A DNA stretch of 64,000 nucleotides from Flavonifractor sp963557075 (GTDB lineage Bacteria > Bacillota > Clostridia > Oscillospirales > Oscillospiraceae): positions 1-64,000 of the forward strand of contig CAUWDA010000005.1 in NCBI GenBank assembly GCA_963557075.1. The letters run 5' to 3'. The notes under the pieces are model-generated. The model did no database searches, had not been told where the DNA came from, and was given only the letters and a program-made list of their open reading frames with translations. Made by a program: the position numbers and the translations under genes. Every line of letters begins with the position of its first letter. Within the stretch, counting starts at the first letter, position 1. Below are positions 15,451 through 23,835 of this stretch, in pieces.

Positions 15451-16505
15451 TGCATCTGCAGGTGGACATCCACAAGGCGCTCGGCAAATTTCAGCTGAAC
15501 TGCGCCTTCGAGGCGGAGCCCGGACAGGTCACCGGCCTGCTGGGCGCCTCGGGCTGCGGCAAGAGCCTGACCCTCAAGTGCATCGCCGGGATCGAGCGAC
15601 CTGACCGGGGCCGCATCGTGCTGGACGACCAGGTGCTTTTTGACTCGGAGCAGCACATTGACCTGCCCCCCCAGAAGCGGAGCGTGGGCTACCTCTTTCA
15701 GAACTACGCCCTCTTTCCCAATATGACGGTGTCCCAGAACATCGCCGTGGGCGTGCAGGACAGAGCCGCCCGCAAGGAGACGGTACGCCGTCTCATCTCC
15801 GCCTTCTATCTGGAGGGACAGGAGCGCAAATATCCCCGGCAGCTGTCCGGCGGGCAGCAGCAGCGGGTGGCCCTGGCCCGTATCCTGGCCAGCCGGCCGG
15901 AGGTGCTGCTGCTGGACGAGCCCTTCTCCGCCCTGGACAGCTACCTGAAGTGGCAGGTGGAGCTGGAGCTGGCCGATATTCTCTCCGCCTTTTCCGGCCC
16001 GGTCCTCTTCGTCACCCACAACCGGGACGAGGTGCAGCGGCTGTGCCAACAGGTGTGCGTGCTGGACCAGGGGCGCTCCCAGACTGTCATGCCGGTGCAT
16101 CAGCTCTTTGATGCCCCCCGCACCCTGTCGGCCTGTCTGCTGTCCGGCTGCAAAAACGTGTCCCGGGCACGCCCCGCGGAGAACGGCATGGTGGAGGCCC
16201 TGGACTGGGGGATCTCCCTGGACCCGGGCCAGCCTCTGCCCGAGGGTCTGACCCACATCGGCGTGCGGGCCCACTACATCAGGTCTGTGGATGGTCCAGG
16301 CCCCAACATCCTGCCCTGCCGGGTCGAGCGAGTGGTAGAGAATGTTTTCTCCACGGTGGTCATGCTGACCACGCCCGGCGGCAGCCAGGGCTTCTCCCGG
16401 CTGCGTATGGAGCTGGAAAAAGGACAGTGGGCCGCCCTGGCGGAGCGTAAACAGCTCTGGCTGGAGCTGCCCGCCAAAGATCTGCTGCTGCTGACCGGCA
16501 ACTAA
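15450..16505 (+). CDS. modC: Molybdate ABC transporter ATP-binding protein
   Basis: 351 residues. N-terminal ABC ATPase: GASGCGKSLTLKCIAG (Walker A), LSGGQQQRVALARILA (signature), VLLLDEPFSALD (Walker B) and VTHNRDEVQRL (switch His). The last about 110 residues correspond to a TOBE-like regulatory region of the ModC type (IGVRAHYIRSV, VERVVENVFSTVVML). ATG is in the ATGA overlap with modB and follows GGGGAGG. Last gene of the block, closed by the terminator that begins in its stop codon. Confidence 0.93.
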   Translation: MHLQVDIHKALGKFQLNCAFEAEPGQVTGLLGASGCGKSLTLKCIAGIERPDRGRIVLDDQVLFDSEQHIDLPPQKRSVGYLFQNYALFPNMTVSQNIAVGVQDRAARKETVRRLISAFYLEGQERKYPRQLSGGQQQRVALARILASRPEVLLLDEPFSALDSYLKWQVELELADILSAFSGPVLFVTHNRDEVQRLCQQVCVLDQGRSQTVMPVHQLFDAPRTLSACLLSGCKNVSRARPAENGMVEALDWGISLDPGQPLPEGLTHIGVRAHYIRSVDGPGPNILPCRVERVVENVFSTVVMLTTPGGSQGFSRLRMELEKGQWAALAERKQLWLELPAKDLLLLTGN

Positions 16506-16550
16506 AAAGAGCCCGTTGCAGAATGACCACATTCTGCAACGGGCTCTTTT
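16505..16550. terminator. Bidirectional terminator, modC and yigZ
   Basis: Perfect 20-bp inverted repeat (16505-16524 / 16531-16550), loop GACCAC, A-run at one end and T-run at the other. Confidence 0.92.
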
Positions 16551-16554
16551 CCGT

Positions 16555-17184
16555 TCACTTGATGGGCACCGCCCGGAAGGACTCGCCCAGGGTGACGGGA
16601 GCCACCCCACCGGCGGTCAGCTCGGTGAGACGGTCTGCAAAGGCCCCGGTATGTTCCTCAGGCAGCAGTACATGGACGGTGACATCGACGGCGTACTCGC
16701 TCTCTCCCAGTATGCCGCCCTGGGCCTCCGCCTCCTGGCGCACCCGTTCAAAGAAGGAGTAGGGGCAAGTCACTGCCACCTCCACCCACCGGCGCACCAC
16801 CGAGATCCCGGCGGCATCCAGAGCATCCTTGGCACTCTGGGTGTAGGCCCGCACCAGACCGCCCGCCCCCAGCAGCACTCCGCCGAAGTAGCGGGTCACC
16901 ACGCAGCACACGTTGGTGACCTCCTCCCGCTGGAACACGTTGAGCATGGGCTGGCCGGCGGTGCCCTGGGGTTCCCCGTCATCGGAGTAGCGCTCTACGC
17001 CCCCCTCTTTGATACGATAGCACCAGCAGTTGTGGCGGGCGTCGTAGTATTTCTTCTTCATGGCCTCGATATGATCCCGGGCCTCCTCCTCGCTCTCCAC
17101 CGGCCAGACGTGGCCGATGAAGCGGGAGCGCTTCTCCACAAACTCGGTCTCGGAGGGTGCGGTTGGGATGTAGTACTCCGTCAT
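16555..17184 (-). CDS. YigZ/IMPACT family protein
   Basis: 209 residues. N-terminal UPF0029/IMPACT domain: FVEKRSRFIGHVWPV, HNCWCYRI, YSDDGEPQGTAGQPML and VTRYFGGVLLGAGGLVRAY; the C-terminal about 60 residues match the DUF1949 part. Homologues are linked with translation control under stress but the bacterial role is unclear. Start ATG at 17184 overlaps the GNAT stop (ATGA), so the pair is translationally coupled. A longer start upstream has no homology. Confidence 0.9.
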   Translation of the reverse strand: MTEYYIPTAPSETEFVEKRSRFIGHVWPVESEEEARDHIEAMKKKYYDARHNCWCYRIKEGGVERYSDDGEPQGTAGQPMLNVFQREEVTNVCCVVTRYFGGVLLGAGGLVRAYTQSAKDALDAAGISVVRRWVEVAVTCPYSFFERVRQEAEAQGGILGESEYAVDVTVHVLLPEEHTGAFADRLTELTAGGVAPVTLGESFRAVPIK

Positions 17185-17714
17185 CGGCCCTCCCACTCCC
17201 TTCTGGTAATGGCAAAGTAGTGGGCCAGGCGGGTCTCCCCCATCTGCTCCACCGGTTCCACCCGGGACAGGCGGTAGGTCATGCCGCACTTCTGCATCAC
17301 CCGCTTGGATTTGCGGTTGCCGTCATAGTAGGCGGCCCAGATGGCGGCATAGCCCTGCTCCGTAAACGCCTGACGGAGAATGGCCTCCACCGCTTCCGGG
17401 ATCAGGCCCTGCCCCCAGCAGTCCCGGGCCAGGGAATAGCCCACCTCCTCACTGGGCGTCCCCAGCTCGGTGCGGTGCTTGCCCACAAACCCGGCGGCGC
17501 CGATGAGCCGTCCGTCGGACTTTCGGATCACTGCCAGGGTCTCGGCGGGCACGAAAATGTCCCGGATCACCTGACGGCTCTCCTCCACGCTGGCGTGGGG
17601 GTTCCAGCCTGCCCAGGGGCCCACCTCCGGGTGGCTGGCATAGGCATACAGGCCCTCTGCATCGTCCTCTGTAAAGGGGCGCAGCAGCAGGCGCTCGGTC
17701 TCCAGTGACTGCAT
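17181..17714 (-). CDS. GNAT acetyltransferase, RimJ/RimL type
   Basis: 177 residues. The N-terminus LETERLLLRPFTEDDAEGLY is typical of the RimJ/RimL group, with LIGAAGF, EVGYSLARDCWGQGLIPEAV (acetyl-CoA binding) and NRKSKRVMQKCGMTY (motif B). Substrate unknown; family members acetylate protein N-termini or small molecules. Lies upstream of yigZ with a four-base overlap and 74 bp downstream of hflX. Confidence 0.88.
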   Translation of the reverse strand: MQSLETERLLLRPFTEDDAEGLYAYASHPEVGPWAGWNPHASVEESRQVIRDIFVPAETLAVIRKSDGRLIGAAGFVGKHRTELGTPSEEVGYSLARDCWGQGLIPEAVEAILRQAFTEQGYAAIWAAYYDGNRKSKRVMQKCGMTYRLSRVEPVEQMGETRLAHYFAITRREWEGR

Positions 17715-17788
17715 GGCGGTTCCTCCTCATATCGTAAGCATTGAAAGCCCCTCGAAGCGGTGTATTTCCCGCAGAAAATGCCTGCGTC

Positions 17789-19081
17789 TCAGTCCTCCCA
17801 GGGCTCTTTGGGCGGCGTCCAGCCGGACACGATATAGTCCTTCAACCGGCCCAGCTGAATGGGGGTGCAAACAGCTTCCACCTCGATGGTCTCGCCGTAG
17901 TCCACCCGCTCCACCTTGGCCTCCCGGTGGAGCAGGTCCACGATCCCGCCCTTGTCATAGGGGATGTGGAGCACCACCCGGTGGGCGCCGGTATCCAGCC
18001 GGTCCCCAATCTTGCGGAGCAGCTCGTCCAGCCCCTGGCCGGTCCTGGCGGAGATCGACACGATGTCCTCCCCGTGGGGCAGGATCTCGCCGGGGCAGCG
18101 GTCGATCTTATTGAACACATCGATGCGCGGAGTGTGCTCCGCCCCCAATTCACAGATCAGCTTCTCCACCACCTGGGCCTGCTCCCGCCACTCGGGGTTG
18201 GAGGTGTCGATGACGTGGAGCAGCAGGTCGGCATAGCTCAATTCCTCCAGCGTGGCCTTGAAGGCCTCCACCAGATGGTGGGGCAGCTTACGGATGAAGC
18301 CCACTGTGTCGCTGAGCAGCACCGTACAGGTGTCGCTGATCTCCAGAGTGCGGGTGGTGGTGTCCAGGGTATCGAAAAGCCGGTTGTTGGCGGGGATATC
18401 CGCGCCGGTCAGCTTATTGAGCAGGGTGGACTTGCCCGCGTTGGTATACCCCACAATGGCCACCACCGGCACCTCGTTCTTCTCCCGGCGGGAACGCTGG
18501 GTGGAACGGACCCGCCGCACCTGCTCCAGCTCCTCCCGCAGCTTCTGGATCTTGCGGCGGATGTGCCGCCGGTCGGTCTCCAGCTGGGTCTCGCCGGGGC
18601 CCCGGGTACCGATGGCGCCCTCCTGGCGCTCCAGGTGGGTCCACATACCCAGCAGGCGGGGCAGCAGATACTGGTACTGGGCCAGCTCCACCTGGAGCCG
18701 GCCCTCACGGGTGCGGGCCCGCTGGGCAAAGATGTCCAGGATCAGGGCCGCCCGGTCCAGCACCTGGACCTTCAGCTCCTCCGACAGCACCCGCTGCTGG
18801 GAGGGAGACAGGGGGTTGTCCACGATGACCATGTCCGCCCCCATGGCGTCCACCAGTTCCTTGACCTCCCCCACCTTGCCCTCGCCGATAAACGTACGGG
18901 GGTCGGGGGTGTTCTTGTTTTGAAACACAGTGCCCACGCACACGCCGCCCGCCGTCTCCAGCAGGTCGGCCAGCTCCTCCATGGAGGAGTCGTCGGCATT
19001 CTCCGCTTCGGACAGGCAGTGGGCGTTCAGGCCCACCAGCACGGCCCGGTTCATGGCTTTTTTCTCTTGGTTTTCTGTCAT
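17789..19081 (-). CDS. hflX: GTPase HflX
   Basis: 430 residues. N-terminal HflX domain (TFIGEGKVGEVKELV, DNPLSPSQQRVL, ALILDIFAQRARTREGRLQVELAQ), linker TRGPGETQLETDRRHIR, then the G domain with GYTNAGKSTLLNKL (G1), DTLDTTTR (G2), LLSDTVGFI (G3), NKID (G4) and SART (G5). HflX binds ribosomes and splits stalled ones under stress. The ATG at 19081 has GGAGG five bases upstream; a longer frame would add 18 residues that precede that site. Confidence 0.95.
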   Translation of the reverse strand: MTENQEKKAMNRAVLVGLNAHCLSEAENADDSSMEELADLLETAGGVCVGTVFQNKNTPDPRTFIGEGKVGEVKELVDAMGADMVIVDNPLSPSQQRVLSEELKVQVLDRAALILDIFAQRARTREGRLQVELAQYQYLLPRLLGMWTHLERQEGAIGTRGPGETQLETDRRHIRRKIQKLREELEQVRRVRSTQRSRREKNEVPVVAIVGYTNAGKSTLLNKLTGADIPANNRLFDTLDTTTRTLEISDTCTVLLSDTVGFIRKLPHHLVEAFKATLEELSYADLLLHVIDTSNPEWREQAQVVEKLICELGAEHTPRIDVFNKIDRCPGEILPHGEDIVSISARTGQGLDELLRKIGDRLDTGAHRVVLHIPYDKGGIVDLLHREAKVERVDYGETIEVEAVCTPIQLGRLKDYIVSGWTPPKEPWED

Positions 19082-19141
19082 GTGTCCTCCGATGGGCCTG
19101 GGCCGGCGGGCGGCCCGGAGACCTGCCCGCCGCACCCGGCC

Positions 19142-19645
19142 TTATTTCTTTTTGAGCACTTCCAAAATCTCGCCGATAAAAATACGGTGATAGTCCTTCT
19201 GGGGGTACCACTTTTCGTCGATCTCCCCGTCCAGGAAGTGGGTGGGGTCCATGTCCTGCCAGTAGGCCTTCTTGCACACCAGCACCAGATCGGCCTCCTC
19301 AAAGTAGGGGGCGCCCTCCGCGGTGGCCACTGTGAAGCCGCACTCCTTCACCTTATCCACCTCCCGGCCGCTCTTGGAGCCGCACAGGGCCAGGGCCTTC
19401 CGGTACTCCTCGCCGAAGAAGCACAGGGTGAAGGTGTCCTCCCGCTCCACGAATTCCAGGGTGTACCGCTGGGGCCGGATGTATACGGTGGCCACCGGCC
19501 TGCCCCACAGCACTCCCAGGCCGCCCCAGCTGGCGGTCATGGTGTTGCACTTGTCCCCGGTCCCGGCGGTAATGAGCATCCACTGGTCGCCGATCAGGGA
19601 AAAGACGTTCTGGTCCAAAGCCTTGGGGTCGATCTTTTCAAACAT
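19142..19645 (-). CDS. Flavin reductase-like protein
   Basis: 167 residues. Flavoredoxin-type FMN-binding split barrel: WMLITAGTGDKCNTMTASWGGLG, RPVATVYIRPQRYTLEFV, FTLCFFGEEYRKAL. Members bind FMN and act as flavin reductases or stay unassigned. The ATG at 19645 is seven bases from AGGAGG; a GTG three codons earlier falls in the Shine-Dalgarno and was rejected. Ends 60 bp upstream of hflX on the same strand. Confidence 0.88.
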   Translation of the reverse strand: MFEKIDPKALDQNVFSLIGDQWMLITAGTGDKCNTMTASWGGLGVLWGRPVATVYIRPQRYTLEFVEREDTFTLCFFGEEYRKALALCGSKSGREVDKVKECGFTVATAEGAPYFEEADLVLVCKKAYWQDMDPTHFLDGEIDEKWYPQKDYHRIFIGEILEVLKKK

Positions 19646-19821
19646 GGCGTGCACCTCCTGTTGTCTCTCACCTATTATATGTGTCTTTCTCAGAAAAAGA
19701 AAGGTGCTGTTCCTGACGGGGACGGATATTCGCCGGGCTCAGGCTCTTTTTGTCAGGCAAGCCGTTTTCCCGCAGGCATACTTTGTGTATGGTAAGGGAA
19801 CACGGTGCAGCACCAATAGAA

Positions 19822-19855
19822 AAAGGGCTCGTACCGAAACCGGTACGAGCCCTTT
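19822..19855 (-). terminator. rpmE terminator
   Basis: Stem AAAGGGCTCGTACCG / CGGTACGAGCCCTTT with a four-base loop and a minus-strand T-run. It begins 10 bp after the rpmE stop. Confidence 0.9.
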
Positions 19856-19865
19856 ACATACGAAC

Positions 19866-20069
19866 TTACTTGTCCAGGCCGAACTTCTTGTTGAAGCGGC
19901 TGACACGTCCGCCAGTATCCACCATCTTCTGCTTGCCAGTAAAGAAGGGGTGACACTTGGAGCAAACTTCCACGCGGATGTCCTTCTTGGTAGAGCCGGT
20001 CTCGATCACATTACCACAGGCACACTTGATGGTGGTCTGCTCGTAGTTGGGATGGATGCCTTCCTTCAT
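19866..20069 (-). CDS. rpmE: 50S ribosomal protein L31
   Basis: 67 residues. MKEGIHPNYEQTT at the start, then CACGNVIETGST and VEVCSKCHPFFTGKQKMVDTGGRVSRFNKK. The four cysteines make it the zinc-binding (C+) form. ATG at 20069, preceded by AAAGAGGTG. Single gene with its own promoter and terminator. Confidence 0.97.
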   Translation of the reverse strand: MKEGIHPNYEQTTIKCACGNVIETGSTKKDIRVEVCSKCHPFFTGKQKMVDTGGRVSRFNKKFGLDK

Positions 20070-20141
20070 TGTTGTGTTCACCTCTTTCTCGTTTCGGATG
20101 AAGCGGCGCAGCAAACCTCCACGCCTTATAAACGCTAGAAT

Positions 20142-20170
20142 ATGATAGCACAAAGGCTGGTGGATTGCAA
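20142..20170 (-). promoter_or_regulatory. rpmE promoter
   Basis: Minus-strand TTGCAA (20170-20165), 17-bp spacer, TATCAT (20147-20142). Confidence 0.7.
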
Positions 20171-20196
20171 CAGTTTTTTCAGAAATTTTCGACGCT

Positions 20197-23100
20197 TCAC
20201 AGATCCACGCCCTGATTCAGGGCAAAAAACCACAGTACCCGGCGGATCACCGGTCTGCCGGTGATCTCCTCCAGGGCTTTGCTGTAGGCCTCCAGCTGGG
20301 GGCGGTAGTGCTCCGCCCGGTCCATAATGGTGGCTTTGGTCACCCGGTCTGTCTTGAAGTCCACCACCGTGATGCCTTCCAGGGTCTCATAGTAGCAGTC
20401 TACCACGCCCTGGAAGAGCACCTGCTCCCCCTCCCCCGCCCGGGGATAGTAGCGGCCGGCGGGCTCCAGAATGGAAAACTTGAACTCCCGCCGCAGGGAG
20501 ACGGAGGACAGCAGCTCCTCTCCCAGCGCCGAACGAAAGAAGGCGGCGATGGGGGCCGGGTCCACCGCCTCCCCCTGCTGCGGGGTGATGTACTGTTGTT
20601 CCACCAGACGGGCGATCTCGCTCTTGATCTCCTCCACCGTCCCGGTCCGCTCGAAATCAATGAACTGGAGCACCTGATGCAGGGCGGTGCCCCGCTGGGC
20701 GGCGGTGAGGCCCAGCTCCTCGGCGGCAAACCGCGGCCGCCCGAAGGTAAGCGGTCTGACGGGTCTGGGGGCCTGCTCGGCCGCCTCCTCGTCCAGAGCC
20801 CGGCCCTTTAACTGCGTGGCCGTCAGCTTGGAGGGGATGGCCACCTCCTCCTGATGGGGATAAGTCCAGCGCAGCCGGTCCACCAACTCCTCCCCGTCCC
20901 CCGCTTCCTGCTCCGCCGTTTGGGCGGGAGCGCTCCAGCGCTGGGGAGGGGCCTGGGCCAGCGGGGCGCCATCCACGAACCGGATGTCCCACCCGGGGCC
21001 AAAGGGCGCGGCGGGGACCGCCACCTCCCGGCCCGCCGCCCGGCGGAGCGCACCGCCCTCCGGGCGGCACAGGGCGGCCAGCAGCACCCACTGGCCCACG
21101 CTCTGGCAGCCCAGCAGTACCTGGGGGTCCACCGGATATCCGCTGTCCCCCGCCAGCTTCTCCAGATCCTTTCCGCCGCCGGTGAGGGCCACCGATAAGA
21201 TCAGCTTCTCCTTGGCCCGGGTCATGGCCACATACAGCAGCCGCAGCTCCTCCGCCATCATCTCCCGCTCCAGCTGGCGGGCCACTGCCATCCGGGCCAG
21301 GGTGGGGTACTCGATGCCCCGGTCCACATCCAGGCCCTTGGGCCCTACGCCCAGCTTGGGGTGAAAAAGGATGGGGCGGCTCATGTCCTCCCGGTTGAGC
21401 CGCCGGGCCAGCCCGCACAGCAGCACCACCGGAAACTCCAGGCCCTTGGACTTGTGGATGCTCATGATGCGCACCCCCCCGCCGGTGCGGCCCGCCGTGG
21501 GCGGGGCCAGCTTGGCCCCGTTCTCCCGCAGGCGGGTGAGATAGGTGAGAAACCGGAACAGGCCCTTGTGTCCCGCCCCCTCAAACTGCCGGGCCAGCTC
21601 CGCCAGCGCCAACAGGTTGCCTTGCCTGGTCTCCCCCTCCCCCATGGCTCCGAACACACCCAGCAGGTTGGTGCGGTCATAGACGTGCCACAGCAGCTGA
21701 TGACTGCTCATGTCCCCCGCCCCGGCCCGCAGCGCGTCCAATTCGCGCAGGAACCCACAGCTGTCCGCGCCACCGTCGGCAGCCAGGGCGGCATAAAAAT
21801 CGGTATCCGGGCTGGCCGCGCGGATCTGGGCCAGCCGGTCGGCGGAAAAGCCGTACACCGGAGAACGGAGCACCGAGATGAGCGCCACATCCTGCCGGGG
21901 ATTGTCCACGATCTGGAGCAGGGAGAGCGCCACCGAGATCTCGGTGGACCCAAAGAAGTCCCCGCCCCCCTCGGCCTCCCAGGGCAGCTCCTGCTCACTC
22001 AGAGCCCTGGCATAGTGGCGCAGCACTGTATTGGGGGAGCGGAGCAGGATGACGACATCGGCGGGGCGGACCGGGCGGGTCCCTCCCTCCCCGTCGGAGA
22101 CGGGAAACTTCCCGTCCAGCAGCTCCCGGATGCGGCAGGCGGCAAACCGAGCCTCCAGCAGGTCCCGGCTCACCTTCTCCGCCCCCTCCTCCCCGCTGCC
22201 GGAGGCATCCAGCGCATCCAGCTCCACCTGATAGGCGGGGTCCGGCGCAAAGGACGCGCCGGGATAGAGGGCCTGGTCGTCGGTATACGCCATCTCGCCG
22301 AAGGGCACCGACATAATGGCCCGAAAGAGGTCGTTGCACCCCTCCAGCACCTCCGGCCGGGAGCGGAAATTGCGGGACAGGATGACCCGTCGTTCCTCCC
22401 CCTCCCCGGCCTGGGTATAGGGCTTGAAGGTGCGGTACTTGCCCAGAAAAATGGTGGGGTCGGCCAGCCGGAAGCGGTAGATGGACTGCTTCACGTCGCC
22501 CACCATGAAGAGATTCGTGCCCTCTTTGGACAGGGCAGAGAAAATAGCGTTCTGCACCTCATTGGTGTCCTGGTACTCGTCCACCATGATCTCGTTGTAC
22601 CGCCCGCTCCACTGGCGGGCCAGCTCGGTGGGACGGCCGTCCTCCCCCACCAGCAGGCGCACTGTCATGTGCTCCAGGTCGGAGAAGTCCAGCAGGCCCC
22701 GCCGGGTCTTTTCGGCGGCATAGGCCAACTCGAAGTCCCTCACCAGGGCGAAGAGCCCCCGCATGGCGGGGTACACCGTCCGCAGGTCGGCCAGCAGGGC
22801 CTCCCCGCTGTCCGCAAACCAGTCCTCCAGCTTCTCCATCCGCTTTTTACAGGCGGTACGGATGGCCTTCACCCGCTCCACGGCGGCAGGATCGTCCACC
22901 ATCTTCTTCCGCCCCACGGTGGGGAAGGGGATGGGCAGCAGGGCGCGGGCCTCCTCCCAGCCCTTCCCCGCCGCCGCCTCGAACTGCTGCAACGCCCGGG
23001 CGGTCTGAGCCACGCTGTCCCCGTAGTTGGCCAGCAGATTTTCATCCCGCTCGCACAGGTCCCGGGCCTCCTCCATCCGTCGCCGCCAGTAGGCCGCCTG

Positions 23101-23763
23101 TCCTGCGGCATCGGAGAGCAGCAGCTCTCCCCAGGGAGTCTGGGACGGGTCGGTCACACCCTCCAGGGCAAATACCCGCTCCTGTTGGGTCAGCCAGGCG
23201 GCGGGGTCCGGGTGGGCCTGGACCCGGCCCCGGATGTCCAGCACAATCTGCACCAGCCGCCGGTCGTCCCGCCCGGCGGACATGGTGTCCACCAGCTTTG
23301 CAAAGTCCCCCTCCGTCTCTATGGACTCATAGCGCCGTTCCAGCACGTCGTTGAGGGCGCGGAGCATCAGAATGCCCGCCTCCCCCTCGTCGCACAGGCG
23401 GAAGTCCGGGTCCAGGTCCAGCAGGTGGCCGCACTCCCGCAGCAGCTGGGCGCAGAAGGCGTGGATGGTAGAGATGCCCGCCTTGTACACCAAGGTGGCC
23501 TGACGGCGCAGATGCCCGTCGGTGGGCCGCAGGGCCAGCCGGTCGGACAGCTCCTCCACGATGCGGCTCCGCAGCTCGGCGGCGGCGGCCTTGGTGTAGG
23601 TGATGACCAGGAAGCGGTCCACGTCGGCCCCCTCCTCCACCCGGGCCAGCAGACGCTCCACCAGCACCCGGGTCTTACCGGAGCCGGCGGCGGCGGACAC
23701 AAGCAGACCTCCGCCTCGGTTATCTACTGCCGCCTGTTGTTCCTCTGTCAGGGAAAAGGCCAT
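20197..23763 (-). CDS. addA: ATP-dependent helicase/nuclease subunit A
   Basis: 1188 residues, normal for AddA. The UvrD-type helicase motifs are in place: LTEEQQAAV, SAAAGSGKTRVLVERL (Walker A), VITYTKAAAAELRSRI, IMVDEYQDTN (Walker B), VGDVKQSIYRFRLADP, VRIMSIHKSKGLEFPVV and LLYVAMTRAKEKL. The C-terminus keeps the RecB-type nuclease pieces FQGVVDCYYE and VVDFKTDR. With AddB it processes double-strand breaks up to Chi. Unusually, its partner addB is not adjacent: an AGCS symporter and an XRE regulator lie between. No terminator was seen after it. Confidence 0.97.
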   Translation of the reverse strand: MAFSLTEEQQAAVDNRGGGLLVSAAAGSGKTRVLVERLLARVEEGADVDRFLVITYTKAAAAELRSRIVEELSDRLALRPTDGHLRRQATLVYKAGISTIHAFCAQLLRECGHLLDLDPDFRLCDEGEAGILMLRALNDVLERRYESIETEGDFAKLVDTMSAGRDDRRLVQIVLDIRGRVQAHPDPAAWLTQQERVFALEGVTDPSQTPWGELLLSDAAGQAAYWRRRMEEARDLCERDENLLANYGDSVAQTARALQQFEAAAGKGWEEARALLPIPFPTVGRKKMVDDPAAVERVKAIRTACKKRMEKLEDWFADSGEALLADLRTVYPAMRGLFALVRDFELAYAAEKTRRGLLDFSDLEHMTVRLLVGEDGRPTELARQWSGRYNEIMVDEYQDTNEVQNAIFSALSKEGTNLFMVGDVKQSIYRFRLADPTIFLGKYRTFKPYTQAGEGEERRVILSRNFRSRPEVLEGCNDLFRAIMSVPFGEMAYTDDQALYPGASFAPDPAYQVELDALDASGSGEEGAEKVSRDLLEARFAACRIRELLDGKFPVSDGEGGTRPVRPADVVILLRSPNTVLRHYARALSEQELPWEAEGGGDFFGSTEISVALSLLQIVDNPRQDVALISVLRSPVYGFSADRLAQIRAASPDTDFYAALAADGGADSCGFLRELDALRAGAGDMSSHQLLWHVYDRTNLLGVFGAMGEGETRQGNLLALAELARQFEGAGHKGLFRFLTYLTRLRENGAKLAPPTAGRTGGGVRIMSIHKSKGLEFPVVLLCGLARRLNREDMSRPILFHPKLGVGPKGLDVDRGIEYPTLARMAVARQLEREMMAEELRLLYVAMTRAKEKLILSVALTGGGKDLEKLAGDSGYPVDPQVLLGCQSVGQWVLLAALCRPEGGALRRAAGREVAVPAAPFGPGWDIRFVDGAPLAQAPPQRWSAPAQTAEQEAGDGEELVDRLRWTYPHQEEVAIPSKLTATQLKGRALDEEAAEQAPRPVRPLTFGRPRFAAEELGLTAAQRGTALHQVLQFIDFERTGTVEEIKSEIARLVEQQYITPQQGEAVDPAPIAAFFRSALGEELLSSVSLRREFKFSILEPAGRYYPRAGEGEQVLFQGVVDCYYETLEGITVVDFKTDRVTKATIMDRAEHYRPQLEAYSKALEEITGRPVIRRVLWFFALNQGVDL

Positions 23764-23835
23764 CTGGTTCTCTCCTTTCCATCGGACGACCGGCAGGGGG
23801 CGTCGTGTTCGACGTCCCCTGCATCGCTTTCTCGC

